Of a stretch of DNA of 64,000 nucleotides, positions 24,580 through 36,438 are shown piece after piece. Below the pieces are notes generated by a model. It had not been told where the DNA came from and searched no databases. It saw only the letters and a list, made by a program, of their open reading frames with translations. The stretch is from Chlamydoabsidia padenii (lineage: Eukaryota > Mucoromycota > Mucoromycetes > Mucorales > Cunninghamellaceae): NCBI GenBank assembly GCA_025330725.1, contig JAIWND010000025.1, positions 347,992 through 411,991 on the forward strand. Reading direction: 5' to 3'. The stretch's first letter is position 1. The number at the start of each line of letters is the position of its first letter. Position numbers and translations under genes: made by a program.

Positions 24580-25228
24580 GATGGTTGATTAAATATAAAA
24601 GTGAGAAGAAAAAGAAAAAAGAAAAAAAAAGAACAGAAAAAAATGGACTTTTTCAAATGTGCCCCAAAGCCACACCTGTTTTAAAACGCCGCTTGCTGCG
24701 ACGTCTGCATGGACTAAAAGTTGTAGTTTGGTGTAACATGACAAGAACAACTGCATGATCATCTTTATCAACGCTCGCCAGAAACGCCTTGCAGATATAG
24801 CATCAAGAATATGATTAGGAATTATGATTCATCATTAGTAAGGTATGGCCTTGTAAGGTTTGAAAAGTTGATTTTCCCATACAAAAAAGGTGTCGGAGAT
24901 TGAACATTGGGTTCTGATTTTGTTAAATCCTTTTAAGAGTGGGAAAAAAAAAATCTCTTTCTTTTGCTTTATTCATTGTTATTAATGATCTTCTTACGCT
25001 AAAAACAAAAAAAAAACTGTATTCATACCTCTTCTACTGTGCCCTTTGTATTACTTTACTATTATCCTTGCCCTTTTACCCATAAAATTCCAAAAGGTAA
25101 TATTCAAATATGCAAAGCACCCATTCTCATATTACTCTTCACCCAAATTAGATACAAAGGTAAAGCCTATGATGCTGTTTGATCTGTTAGTTGACTAATC
25201 TTGTTATTATTTTGCAAAAGACAGAACA
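24580..25228. promoter_or_regulatory. Divergent promoter, eEF1A / PRL phosphatase
   Basis: The leader of eEF1A appears as an A/G-rich stretch at 24600-24645. The remainder to 25228 is A/T-rich with no open coding region. GTCGGAGATTGAAC near 24892 is only loosely like the recurrent promoter motif. No exact copy occurs here, although this should be the strongest promoter of the window. Confidence 0.45.
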
Positions 25229-25899
25229 ATGTATGAACGTAGAAACTCACCATCTGAATATCCTGGATCAAAACGATTGCAAACACCACTTATCACTCCT
25301 CCGACACTCATTGAATATGACCAGACAAGATTCTTAATAGTGGATACACCAAGCACAAATAACTTGCCTTTATACCTAAAGGTAAACAAGAAAAGAAGGA
25401 TGGACAATTGTTAAAGGTTTCTTTTTTACATTATAGGAATTCGAACGATGGCATGTTACGGATGTGGTGCGTTGCTGTGTATCAACTTACCCCAAAGAAT
25501 TCCTGCAAGAAAAAGGGATCGAGGTGCATGATTGGGTATTTGATGATGGGGCGTCACCTCCAGCGGGAATTGTCGATGCTTGGTTAAATCTAATCAACAA
25601 ACGATTCTACCAGGAACCTACAGGTGGTTGTATTGCAATTCATTGTGTGGCAGGATTAGGAAGGTAAATAGAACTCCTAAAAAAAAAAAGTAGACATAGT
25701 AGATTGACTGATATTGTTTATTGTATATATGATTAGAGCACCTGTGTTGGTAGCAATTGCTCTGGTGGAACAAGGATTATCGGCTTTGGATGCTGTGGAT
25801 TATATTCGTCAACGACGCCGTGGGGCCATCAACAACAAACAACTGAAATTCATCGAATCATATAAACCACGTTCTAAAAAACAATGCATTATATCCTAG
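25229..25899 (+). CDS. PRL-type (PTP4A) prenylated protein tyrosine phosphatase
   Basis: Predicted 180-aa phosphatase of the PRL/PTP4A family. Exons 25229-25381, 25437-25663, 25737-25899. The P-loop [10 protein letters not shown] is complete and is split by the second intron inside the Arg codon. The general-acid loop is [10 protein letters not shown]. Helix [20 protein letters not shown] and a basic tail lead to a C-terminal CAAX box, CIIS, predicting farnesylation and membrane attachment. Ala after the catalytic arginine instead of Ser/Thr (GRAP) is a hallmark of PRLs. Animal PRLs bind CNNM magnesium transporters and control growth; the fungal role is not established. The start follows a GTATGAACG context and gives a ~25-residue N-terminal extension before FLIVDTPS. 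Confidence 0.93.
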
Positions 25900-26105
25900 T
25901 TTTTATAGTTATAGTAATACATACAATAGTATAGATTGTTTGGTTTTTATTTGTAATAAAGATAATAATAAAAAATATAAAAGAATATGTGATGGTGTTC
26001 ATGGGAATGGGATTAAAAAAAAAGGGGGGGATAGATACACTAAAATGTAAAACGTGGGTATTGTAAAAGAGTCAAAGTGGATCAAGGAGGAGGAAGAGAT
26101 ATACT

Positions 26106-28221
26106 TCATTCTTCTTGAAGTGTGGCCAATTCATTACTTGCACGCAGAGAGGTAGTGGAGCTGCCCGATCGACTCATGGTAGGAGGTCGATTGATACGAG
26201 ATGATTCCAAAGAGCTGAGTTCATCATTGCTGGAGGAGGAAGAGGAGGTTGAGCTTGATCCGTGGATACTTGATGGAGGAGTGGTCATGGTTACATCCAA
26301 GGTTTTGTTATTGTTGCTGTTGTTGTTGGAAGCTGGTGGTGATGCTGACCATCCAATGCTCATCCTTCTTAACGCCTTTGCCCAACCACCGTTGTTGTTG
26401 TTGTTGTTGTTACTAGCAGGCATAGCACTATGACGTCGAGTGGCAGAATCATCTACAGGTGATAAAGTGGTAGATCGTTCCTTGTTATTGGTAATCTGAT
26501 CAGCATTGGTGGGAAGAGCAGGTGGTGCAGGTACTTTGGAACCCCAGTAAGAGATGGTACGGCGACGTTGTTGACGAGTAGCTGTGCCTTTATTGAGTAA
26601 AGTACTGGATAAGGTACGTGTCGGTGCTGGCCCTAATCCAGCGCTTCGAGGGGGTGCTTCCACAGGCTCTGTTTCCTTGTTGGTGGTGGTGATGATGGGC
26701 ATAGGTTTAGGTTTAGGTTGATCAATGCTGAGAACGTCCTCCAGTTGTTTATTGTCAATGATTTTCATCAGGATCTTGTTCATATAAAGTTGCAGAGCCC
26801 GATTGGTGTCCTGTAAGATTTTGACTTCATCATTCAATTCTATTTTCATTTAATTTAAAAGAGTAGTAGTAGTCAGATCATATCTTTACACTTTCTATTA
26901 TCAAGTTCATCATCCATCAACTTACTTTGTACAGTCATATCCACTTGATTTGCTTTTTGAGTAGCTTCAAAGTCGTTTGCCAAGTTGAGTTCCGCTGCAA
27001 GGTTTAAACCACCGCCTGTGTTCTTGTTGGAGTCAATGGAAGTGTTCTTCGTTTCCACCTATTATATAAAGTAAAGAGTCATGAACTATGATTTATATTA
27101 TTATTATTATTATTAATATTACCTGTAGAATAGGATTCATCATGAATTCTCCGCTGATGGTCTTTTCATGTAACAAGATTTGATAGCTTTCATTGTCTTC
27201 CATAAGTGACTGGTTGACCTGTTTGACATTAGCTATTTCATGTTCCAAGTGTTGAATACGTAGAGATTGACGTTGAGCTTGACCATCACGATCTTGTACT
27301 ACTGATTTATGCTGTTCCAGTTCCGCTTTGAGATCCAAAATCAATTTATCCTGAGCCTTGATAGTTCGTTGTGCGATTTTACTTTCCCGAGCATAAGAAG
27401 CATCAATGGTGGCCAATTTAGGTGATGTAATCACATCATCTTCGTTATCCACCATCAATAAGCGACTATTGCGTTTCTGTGTGTTTGTGGTAGTGGAAGA
27501 AGAGGAGGCTGATAGTGTGAGAGGATAATGTAAATTGTCTTCTTCATCAATTTCGGTTAACGGAGGAGCAGGAAATCCAAAGGAAGGTGCCACAGTGAGA
27601 GAAGTAATACTGCGTCGACGAGGGGTTCGAGGGGTTCGAGGTTCACCGCCTGTAGCACTTAGTGTCCGAATTTGATTATACATGTCCACTTCCTTTTGTT
27701 GCCAGGCTGTTCGATCCATTTCAAATGCGGCAAGTTCTGTTTGTAGTTTTTGTTCAGCATCCTTCTTGGTCTTGATTAGTTGTTGGACTTGTTTCCGGAG
27801 ATCGTTCGTGTCTTGTTCCTGAGCGTACAGTTGTGTTTCCAATCGTGATTGTGTATGACTATAAGTAGAGTTATCTTGTTGAATCCCAGCAATTTTCTAT
27901 ATGTCAATATATAAATACAAGAAGCGTGGTCAATTACCAAATACAAATAGGTCTGCTTTCTTTAGACAATATGTCAAACTTACATTTCGAAGATAGTCAT
28001 TATCTTTTCCCAGTTCTTTTGATTGTTCTTGAAGTTCTTCTATTCGTACTTTTAACTATAAGTATATAAAAGGAATGAAAAGTTGGACAAGTTAGTTAAT
28101 ACATGTTTTCAACATGAGTGTGGGATCAACTACTTACTGTCAAATTGTCATTGTGCGATTCTTCCAACTTTTGTTGTAAAAGATGGAGTACCTTTTCAAA
28201 GTCCATCGTGGTTGAAGTCAT
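26106..28221 (-). CDS. Coiled-coil protein, uncharacterised fungal family
   Basis: Predicted 598-aa protein from five exons (28221-28138, 28055-27984, 27896-27123, 27058-26926, 26839-26106). The N-terminal half is almost continuous coiled coil: LLQQKLEESHNDN, QVQQLIKTKKDAEQKLQTE, then after a Ser/Pro linker KLILDLKAELEQHKS. A second helical stretch contains LQDTNRALQLYMNKILMKII, a motif I recall from uncharacterised fungal proteins annotated as M-protein or myosin-like. The C-terminal ~200 residues are disordered, with Asn and Ser runs and RTPRTPRRRS/RRRTIS-like possible kinase sites. No enzymatic or membrane domain is visible. A cytoskeletal or scaffold role is only an inference from architecture. 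Its start is 462 bp from the divergent QPRTase gene. Confidence 0.75.
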
Positions 28222-28683
28222 GATAGACTATACAGAAGACTAATAAAGAAGATTGGGGATTAAAGACAAGTTTGTATAAGGATGTAAAAAATGAGGAAAG
28301 TGATGTTTACAAGGAGGGAAAAAAAAAAAAAAAAAAAAAAAAAAAAGAAAAAGTGCCTTGATTTTTTTTTTTATTTCGTGCTACGGCGGAGTGCCAAAAG
28401 TAGACTGTGGGCAAGGGGATCTGTCAATAATAGAAAGGCGTACACGCGCACTATTTACCATCTTCATTTTAGATGATAATGCATGGATTAGGAGGAAATG
28501 TTTCGGATGTAGTCCTTTGAGTATTTTTCCATTTGAGCTTACCGACCCTGCATTTCATGCCGAAAAAAAAAAAAATCTAATTCGTGATAAGAACCCTCCA
28601 CTTTCGGGATTTAAAATAATACAATTACCCCATGTCAAAATCACTTCGGCTTTTTTCTTTTGTCTTTCACTCATTCTTCTTCA
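28222..28683. promoter_or_regulatory. Divergent promoter, coiled-coil protein / QPRTase
   Basis: A 462-bp region between divergent starts. It contains an A-run of 26 at ~28320-28345, a shorter T-run and A-run, and a near-copy of the recurrent element, CGGGATTTAAA at 28605-28615, 69 bp before the QPRTase ATG. A pyrimidine leader (TTTTCTTTTGTCTTTCACTC) directly precedes that ATG. Confidence 0.5.
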
Positions 28684-29769
28684 ATGGACTACTCCCATTT
28701 ACTTGCTACTAACTACAAAGCCATTATTGCCCAGTATCTGGAAGAAGATGTACCTTCTTTTGACTATGGCGGATATGTTGTTGGTGAAGAAGATCAAGTG
28801 GCTACATTGTATTGTAAAGCAGAAGGTGTTTTAGCCGGGGTTCCCTTCTTTGACGAAGTGTTTAAACAATTGGATTGCCGGTAAGTTTTTTATAACGAAG
28901 GAATGGAACAAGTAATGTCGTATTAGTTACTGATCTACTTTTATTTTACTTCCGTTGTTATCATCTTTAGTGTTGAATGGTCTCAAAAGGAAGGTGCACA
29001 TCTGACACCTGAAGGAAAACTGGCGGTTGCTCAAGTTTATGGTAAAGCACGCAAGATCTTGTTAGGTGAACGAACCGCTTTAAATATTCTGTGCCGCTGT
29101 AGTGGTATTGCTTTAAGGTAAGAAGAAGAAGAAGAAAGAAAGATGATACTAACTAATGTATTGGTAGGGCACGTCAAGTCCATGAAATACAAAAGGCCAA
29201 GGGATTTAAAGGTGTGATTGCAGCAACAAGAAAAACAACCCCTGGCTTCCGATTGGTTGAAAAGTATGGTGTACTCGTAGGTGGTCTGGATACTCATCGT
29301 ATGGATTTGTCTTCTATGGTCATGTTGAAGGATAATCATGTCTGGAGCTCGGGATCAATTACAACTGCCGTCAAGAATGCTCGTGCTGTATGTGGTTTTG
29401 CTTTAAAGATTGAAGTGGAATGTCAATCGGAAGAAGAAGCAGATGAAGCAATCGCGGCTGGTGCGGATATTGTCATGTTGGATAACTTTACTGGTGAAGG
29501 TATCAAGGTGGCCGCTAAACAAATCAAACAACGATGGGCTGAAAAGAATATCAAGCACTTTATGATCGAATGCAGTGGTGGTATTACTTATGAAACATGC
29601 GCAGAATACTTTTGCGATGGTAAGAGGAAAAGATATACTTTGTTGTTGTCGCGGCTTTTACCAACTTTTAACCACTTTTTGTTGTCTAGATATCGACATC
29701 CTCAGCATGAGTACAATCACTCAAGGTGTTCCTCATGTGGACTTCTCTCTCAAGATCAACAAGAAATAA
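28684..29769 (+). CDS. BNA6: Nicotinate-nucleotide pyrophosphorylase (quinolinate phosphoribosyltransferase)
   Basis: Predicted 291-aa enzyme of de novo NAD synthesis, converting quinolinate and PRPP to nicotinate mononucleotide and CO2. Exons 28684-28880, 28971-29117, 29168-29619, 29690-29769. Key blocks are intact: [36 protein letters not shown] with the substrate-binding TRKT and [36 protein letters not shown], and the C-terminal ECSGGI plus [16 protein letters not shown]. Length equals the usual QPRTase. The chosen ATG follows a pyrimidine leader; upstream in-frame sequence is that leader. No other kynurenine-pathway genes are nearby. Confidence 0.97.
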
Positions 29770-30738
29770 ATGCCTTTTTTTTTTTACCCTATAGACACCA
29801 CTATATTAGAATTAAAATAAACACATCCTTGGTTATTGTACTTTTACACATACTCTCTCTCTCTCTCTCTCTCTCTTTGTACCTTTATGCAATAAAATTT
29901 ACACCAAATTAACAAGTAACGAGCAATCTGCACTAACTATTCATCTTATCTTGGTAGTTGGGTCAGGTGATCAACACCTGTACATGGTCGGCTTGTTTCC
30001 AAAAATCCAACTCGCTGAAACAATCCCAATGTAGACAACACGCTCTCCTCGGTGGTGGTAACACGATCCGATAGGTTGGCTCGAAAAAATAAAATGCACA
30101 CACGCACAGCATCATATGATGTACTTAATCCTCTCCCCCTTTTTTTTTTTTTTCTCTTTGGCATACTCGGAAGATAAAATGCATTGGAGCGGAATGTCGG
30201 GATTAGAATTAACCTTAATTTTTTTTTTTGATGACGATTTAGTTGCTCCAAAAAGAACACCAAGAAGAAAGACGAAAAGGACCGAAACAATAATGGAAAC
30301 TCAGCAGAACATGACTCCCATCAATGACATCAAGCGGGCGGGGTATGACAAGAAATCCTGCATACAAGACAAAACACTAGAATGATATAGCTCCTTGCTT
30401 GGATGACAAGGACAAGATTAGAATTAGATCTAGTGAATGACTTTAGGGTGGATATAGACCAGTACTAGAATAGATTATTATTATACAAAGTAGAATATTA
30501 TAAAGTCTTCAATTGGTATATCGGAGATACTGTTAAATTAATAGCCCAATCATGTGTATGTTGTTTATGGTAAACTTGGTTTAGGTTTTTATTAATATGA
30601 TAGCATTAAAAAAAGGACATTAAGGGAAGGGGATAGTACAAAATCAAAAAAGTAAAAAGAATATAGATACAGATACAAACAGTTATAAAGTAATTTGGAG
30701 GGGGGGGGGATAGATAATAGTAAAGATTAATATACAAA
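29770..30738. other. Intergenic region with (CT)n microsatellite
   Basis: Nearly 1 kb between convergent 3' ends. It holds a (CT)12-type microsatellite at about 29850-29876, T-runs near 30139-30153 and 30220-30229, and a near-copy CGGGATTAGAA at 30198-30208. Open frames at 29946-30290 and 30116-30385 have no recognisable protein features. Confidence 0.5.
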
Positions 30739-31176
30739 CTAGACGGCGGAGGCAATCATGACAGAAGAAGGAGTGTAGAAGGAGTGAGGTCGACCAGATA
30801 CCGTGGTAAGACAATCTTGAGATGGCAAAGAAAATCTAAAAGCATCCTCATCCACACCTAACCAATGATCATGCTTGCCCTGTACCGGAGCTGGAGCCAA
30901 GTAAACCCCAGAATCATTAACAGTAGAGAGTTCATATACTTCGTTCTTGCCGGTTTCCTTGAGAGCCATCGCATCATTGTTGCTTTTCTTGTTGAAAGAA
31001 GGCGATGGTAATTTCATGGTTGGCATCTTCATCAAGGAAGGTGTTGTGTCCACCAGTGCTGGTTTTTCTTCTTCCCCTGAAGTAGGCATCATAGGCGCCG
31101 TCTTGTTCGATCTCCAAAGCTTGGGGGTCTTGAACATGGACCGGTATTTAGATTCAGGTAGTGTTGTGGCATCCAT
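30739..31176 (-). CDS. Hypothetical 145-aa protein
   Basis: Single-exon open frame with a plausible leader (a T-rich tract just upstream in the sense direction) and a normal start, MDATTLPESKYRSMFKTPKL. The protein is polar: a basic N-terminus (KLWRSNK), Met/Pro-rich repeats (TPSLMKMPTMKLPSPSF), and a C-terminal block SQDCLTTVSGRPHSFYTPSS that looks more constrained than the rest. No signal peptide, membrane helix or catalytic motif is visible. The composition and complete frame favour a real gene; I do not recognise the family. It is divergently arranged with the ABC transporter at 1.1 kb distance. Confidence 0.6.
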   Translation of the reverse strand: MDATTLPESKYRSMFKTPKLWRSNKTAPMMPTSGEEEKPALVDTTPSLMKMPTMKLPSPSFNKKSNNDAMALKETGKNEVYELSTVNDSGVYLAPAPVQGKHDHWLGVDEDAFRFSLPSQDCLTTVSGRPHSFYTPSSVMIASAV

Positions 31177-32254
31177 GGTTGTTGTGGTTGATATTGGTGT
31201 TTTTTCTTTTTTTTTTTTTTATGTAGAATGAGAGGAATCTATAGAAAAATGAATGGAAAAGAGAAGAAGGGAAAAAGGGAAAAAGAAATTCTCTTTGATA
31301 TATGCTAAATCTGGGTTTAAAAATAAAATTTTACATCTTGCTGTTCTCGACTGCCGGCAAATTAAAAACCCGAATGGCTATTTGTTCTCTAAAGATAATC
31401 AGACCATACTTTACCCTTCCGGTGTATTACCGCTATTGCATTACCCTTTTTTTTTTTTGCTTTTCTAAAAGTATGTCATGTTGGGATTGCTGTTGGGTTT
31501 TACTGGAAAAAACGATAGTTGGCTCTTATTTTCTAATCCTCATCAAGTGAGTGAATGAGATCATGAAATCATCGACGCTTAATCGGAGTTTCCAGGAGGT
31601 GTATCCTATAATAATCGTCATAAAAGCTATCTCATTGTCAATGGATATGCATTAACCCGATCCTGTTTTCATACTCCGCATACTAGTTGAGGGTAGAAAC
31701 TATTCCAAGGTGATCCACATACAACGACTTCAATGTGAAAATTGATCACGGCATATGTCGGGATTTGAATATTAATGAGGACAACCGATTTTTTGTTTGT
31801 TTGTTTGCATCTCTTCCCGTTTTATTCTCATTACCTTTCTAGCCTACCTCACATTCCTTCCCTCTTCTTCTATAAACGATATCACCATTACAACTTTTAT
31901 ACAATATTACCAACTCTGCTTTTGATAATGTGGGCGATGCGCTATTTTTTCCTGGGGTTGTGAGAACCTTTAAAACTCTTGCCCCTTGAAACCAACATAC
32001 GACTACAATTCATATACAAACGGAAACCAAAGTAATGGCGGCCAAGGTAAAGATTAACAAGACACATGGGACTACAATTTTAACTAAATATCTTTTATGT
32101 ATAAATTATACAGAATTATACAAAAATGGAAGTACAATCTATACTTGGCAAACCCTCAAGGTAACTCAATCCTACCGCAGCATCTTATTTATTTTGCTAA
32201 CCATTGACAATTTTCTATTTTTCTTCTTCTTTTTCCCTTTTTCATTTATCTACC
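31177..32254. promoter_or_regulatory. Divergent promoter, hypothetical protein / ABCC transporter
   Basis: A 1.08-kb region that includes an exact CGGGATTTGAA at 31759-31769, a CTCTTCC-type pyrimidine stretch at 31810-31870, and an upstream ATG at 32035 (ATGGCGGCCAAG) whose frame runs past the transporter start codon. That could be an overlapping uORF if transcription starts before it. Confidence 0.45.
31759..31769 (+). promoter_or_regulatory. Exact CGGGATTTGAA motif
   Basis: In the divergent promoter region upstream of the ABCC transporter, about 490 bp from its ATG and followed by a pyrimidine-rich stretch. Confidence 0.5.
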
Positions 32255-35200
32255 ATGGATACTACCACATTGATCATCTCCGCTGGATTGGTTATTGTTT
32301 CCTTTGCAAGTGGTGGCATTCTTTTATTCCAACCACGATCAAGACAACAAGGTGGTGATTGGGGCGGAATACATCGTGATTTGTCGCAACCTTACCAGGA
32401 TTACCGGTTTCCTCGTATTGTAATGGAAACTGTGGCGATGGCTTTGGTGATGGGTTACCAGCTTGCTATCAGCGTGATGATGACTCAAAAAGGTGGTAAT
32501 GGTGATGACACGGCGACCGGGGACTGGGTGGAAAACGCGCTTGTCTTTACGGTATCGATTTACATGGTGTCGCTTGCTTGTATTAGTAGCTATCATCGGC
32601 TTCCGAATAGGTGGGGTGGCATCTTGAATACCCATCTATGTCTCTTGTCGACTCTGGTGCTATGCTGTACGATGCTACGATTTTGTATCAATGTCATTTG
32701 GACGGATACCTTTGTTAATTGGGAAATGGGTTGGCGTACGGTATGTCCTTGGCTATTGATCTTATTGTTGGATTTGGATCTGATCATTGTCACTGCAACC
32801 ATACCTTATGATCGGAACTATTTGGATGATAAGGGCCGGGATACTCGCAGGTACTCGAAAGCGGTGTTAACTCCGACTTATAGTTGCTCGATCGTAAGCA
32901 GCGGGCTCTTCAATTATATGAATCCTTTTATCGACTGGGCTTATCAATACTACAAACGTGGTGAAACACTTCCTGATACCAAACTTCCTGGATTGCCTCC
33001 TCGTATCAATAGTATGACCGCGCTACAGAATATGGATCGGATACGCGAACACACTGATTGGTCTCTTTCATATCGACTTTATGTGACAAATGGTGCTCTC
33101 TGTCTCAGTCAAGTGTTTTGGTCTCTTTTATCTGCTGGTACTCTTTACATCCCGCCCTTATTGATGGAACAGCTTCTCTTGGTGCTCGAAGAATTGACAA
33201 AAATGGACAAGAAAAAGGAACCGGATCGATATGCTCAGCTCTATACTCAGGCTGTGTTTTGGATTCTTTCTCAAGCTATCATTACCATAGTGCATGAAAT
33301 CATCAAAGGGCAATTATACTTTAGCTGTAAGTCCACAAGACAACAATAACATGTTAAAAAGTATGTACACCATCTCTAAACGCTTTGTATATAGCTCATA
33401 CCCTCCAGATGGCGGTTAGATCAATGCTCAATGTGGAAATCTTCCGGAAGACCCTGTTGAGACCCGATCATGTGATATCCACTGACTCAGCAACATCCGA
33501 ACTTGACAATGAATCAGAACAGGAGGAATCAAGGGAAACGGTATCGACAACTGGAAACATCATCAATTTGGTGAGCACGGATGCAAAATCATTCAGCCAA
33601 TTTTTAGTTACCTCACATGAAACATGGAATATAGGCATTGAATTGGTGATTGGCTTATGGATCTTGTATGGATTACTCGGCAACTCTTCTCTGGTGGGGG
33701 TAGTGATAATGGTCTTATCTATTCCTGTAACACATGTAGCGGCGAAGAAACTCTCTAAGGCCTATGACGACATTATGGTCGCTCGCGATCGCCGTGGTAG
33801 CGTAACCCATGAAGTGCTACGTGGTATTCGACAAATCAAATTCTTTGCTTGGGAATCTCAATGGAGGGCACGACTGGTGCAATTGCGGAATCAAGAAATA
33901 GACTACCTGTATGTTATCTACTGCTGTGAACTAGCTATTATGACTCTTTTACAAAGGTAAGCTGAAGAAAGAAAGAAAAAAGTTGTATCTACGATTTGTA
34001 CTCACTGCGATTGTTTCGTGGTTTTTTTTTTTTTAGCCTGCCATTGTTGGTGATTATAGCTTCCTTTTGGTCGTATACCATCCTGGAAGAAAAAGAACTA
34101 ACTCCTGCTGTTGCCTTTACTTCCATGTATATCTTCTCTCAACTACGATTCCAACTGACTAATCTCCCTGAACACATCATAGAGCTCTTGCAAGCTTTGG
34201 TCAGGTAATGCAAAGACGGTCTGATGTGTTAATATCAAATACTAATAAATTTTATTATATAGCTTACGAAGAATCGAAACTTATCTGAACGAAGACGACT
34301 TAACTCAAGTACAACAAACCGTGGAAACAGCAGACTACTCGGATATTAGCTTTACGAACGCTTCCATCACCTGGATGCGGCCATCGATCGACACGACTTC
34401 TTCAGCAGAGGATTCTGACGAACCGACCTTTACAACTTTTAGCCTCAATAACATCAACGCGACCTTCCCACCTAACGAACTCAGTGTGATATGCGGCAAG
34501 ACTGGTAGTGGAAAGACTCTGATGATGTTGGCATTGATTGGTGAAGTCCCTTGTGTTGCCGGTTCGGTGCATTTCCCTCGTGCCTCTCATGAATCTATAC
34601 TAAACGATTTGGCCAATGGCATGGCTACTGGTATGGTATCCGATGCTGAAACTGACGACAAATGGCTTTTGAACAATAACGTGGCCTATGTAGCTCAAAC
34701 ACCATGGCTTCAAAACGCATCGATCCGGGACAACATCTTATTTGGTCTACCTTACATAAAAGATCGATACAACCGCACTCTTTTGGCCTGTTGTCTTGTC
34801 CCTGACTTGACTATTCTCTCGGATGGCGATTTGACGGAAATAGGCGAACGTGGTATTACTCTTAGTGGTGGTCAAAAAGCGCGTGTGGCACTGGCAAGAG
34901 CGGTTTACTCTAGGGCGAAAATTGTTTTGATGGATGATGTGCTTAGTGCTGTAGATGGTAAGAAGGAGTAGGTCTAATGTATGATTACTCATTTGACTTT
35001 TTTTAATTTGGCACTATTAAGCTCACACGGCAAGACATTTGTATGATCAGTGTTTGATTGGGCCCTTGATGCAAAACAGAACAAGAATCCTTATCACTCA
35101 CCATGTTCAACTGTGTCTTCAAAAATGTGTCTATCTGGTGCACTTACAAAATGGGCAAATTGACATCTCAGGAGCTCCAGCAACACTAAGCCAAGAAGGT

Positions 35201-36395
35201 CTACTATCAACTTTGGTGAACGAACAGTCTATTGGGGACAATGAACAAGATGTGGAGGACGATACAAAAGTCAATCAAGAGACTACAAAGGGCCTGCTAC
35301 ATGATGACAACAATCAACCTCAGGTGTTGGTGGAAGAGGAATGTAAGTCAAGTCCAGTAATTATTGGATTGTAAAGCAATATTAACTCACATCATATATA
35401 TATATATATCATTTATTAGTTCGTGCTCAAGGACGAATCGAACGCCAGCTTTATCTGCAATACTTGGGAATGGTTGGTGGGAAATTCTTTTGGGTGGTAC
35501 TTGTAGGATTCATTCTAGGTGCTCAAGCGTTTAACATGCTTGCTACGTGGTGGATCAAACAATGGTCAAGCACTTACGAGAAGCTCTCTCAAACCGATAG
35601 TGGGGTTATGGTGATCAACAATCGTCTCGACTCTGACTACTATTCGACCTTGACTGACAACAATAATAATAACAGAATGCCACCCCAACAAGTGGAGTAC
35701 TATCTGGGTATATACATTGTCATATCTCTTGTATGTATCTTGTTTAATACGGCACGATATGCGATGAGCTACATTGGTGGTATGCGCGCAAGTAGGAAGA
35801 TTTACGTCGCCCTATTAGACCGAATCCTCCAAGCTCCTCTTCGCTTCTTTGATACAACCCCTGTGGGCCGAATTCTCAACCGATTTGCTGGCGATCTCGA
35901 ACATATTGACATTAATCTACCGATTGAAAACATGGAATTTGCAAGAGGATGGGTGGCATTGGCGGGTATTTTGGTCTCTATTGTGATTGTGGCACCTTGG
36001 TTTATTGCACCTGCACTATTGGTTGGCTATGGTACTGTCCATTACGCTCTCAAGTTTGTTGCTGCTTCACGGGACTGTAAACGAATAGAATCGGTCTCCA
36101 AATCTCCTCTCTTTAGTCAGTTTACTGAAACTGTGGCGGGTATTGCTTCTCTCCGGGCTTTTGGTGCCACCAGATCCTTCCTTCAAGTGATGCTCTGGAA
36201 TAGTGATGATCTAATCCGGCCTTGTTTTGTCAGCGCTCTAATTAACCAGTGGATATCTATTCGATTTGCTTATCTCAGTGCCCTTCTCATCCTGTTTAGT
36301 GGCTTTATGGTACTGTATTACTTGGATCTTCAAGCGGATGCTTCTCTGGCGGGGTTTATATTCTCTTATGCATTAACGTTTTCCGAAGAGGTTAC

Positions 36396-36438
<43 letters not shown>

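Noticed and set aside
29946..30385. Overlapping frames on both strands near 30 kb
   Set aside because: Low-complexity Lys/Phe runs from homopolymers; no recognisable domain.
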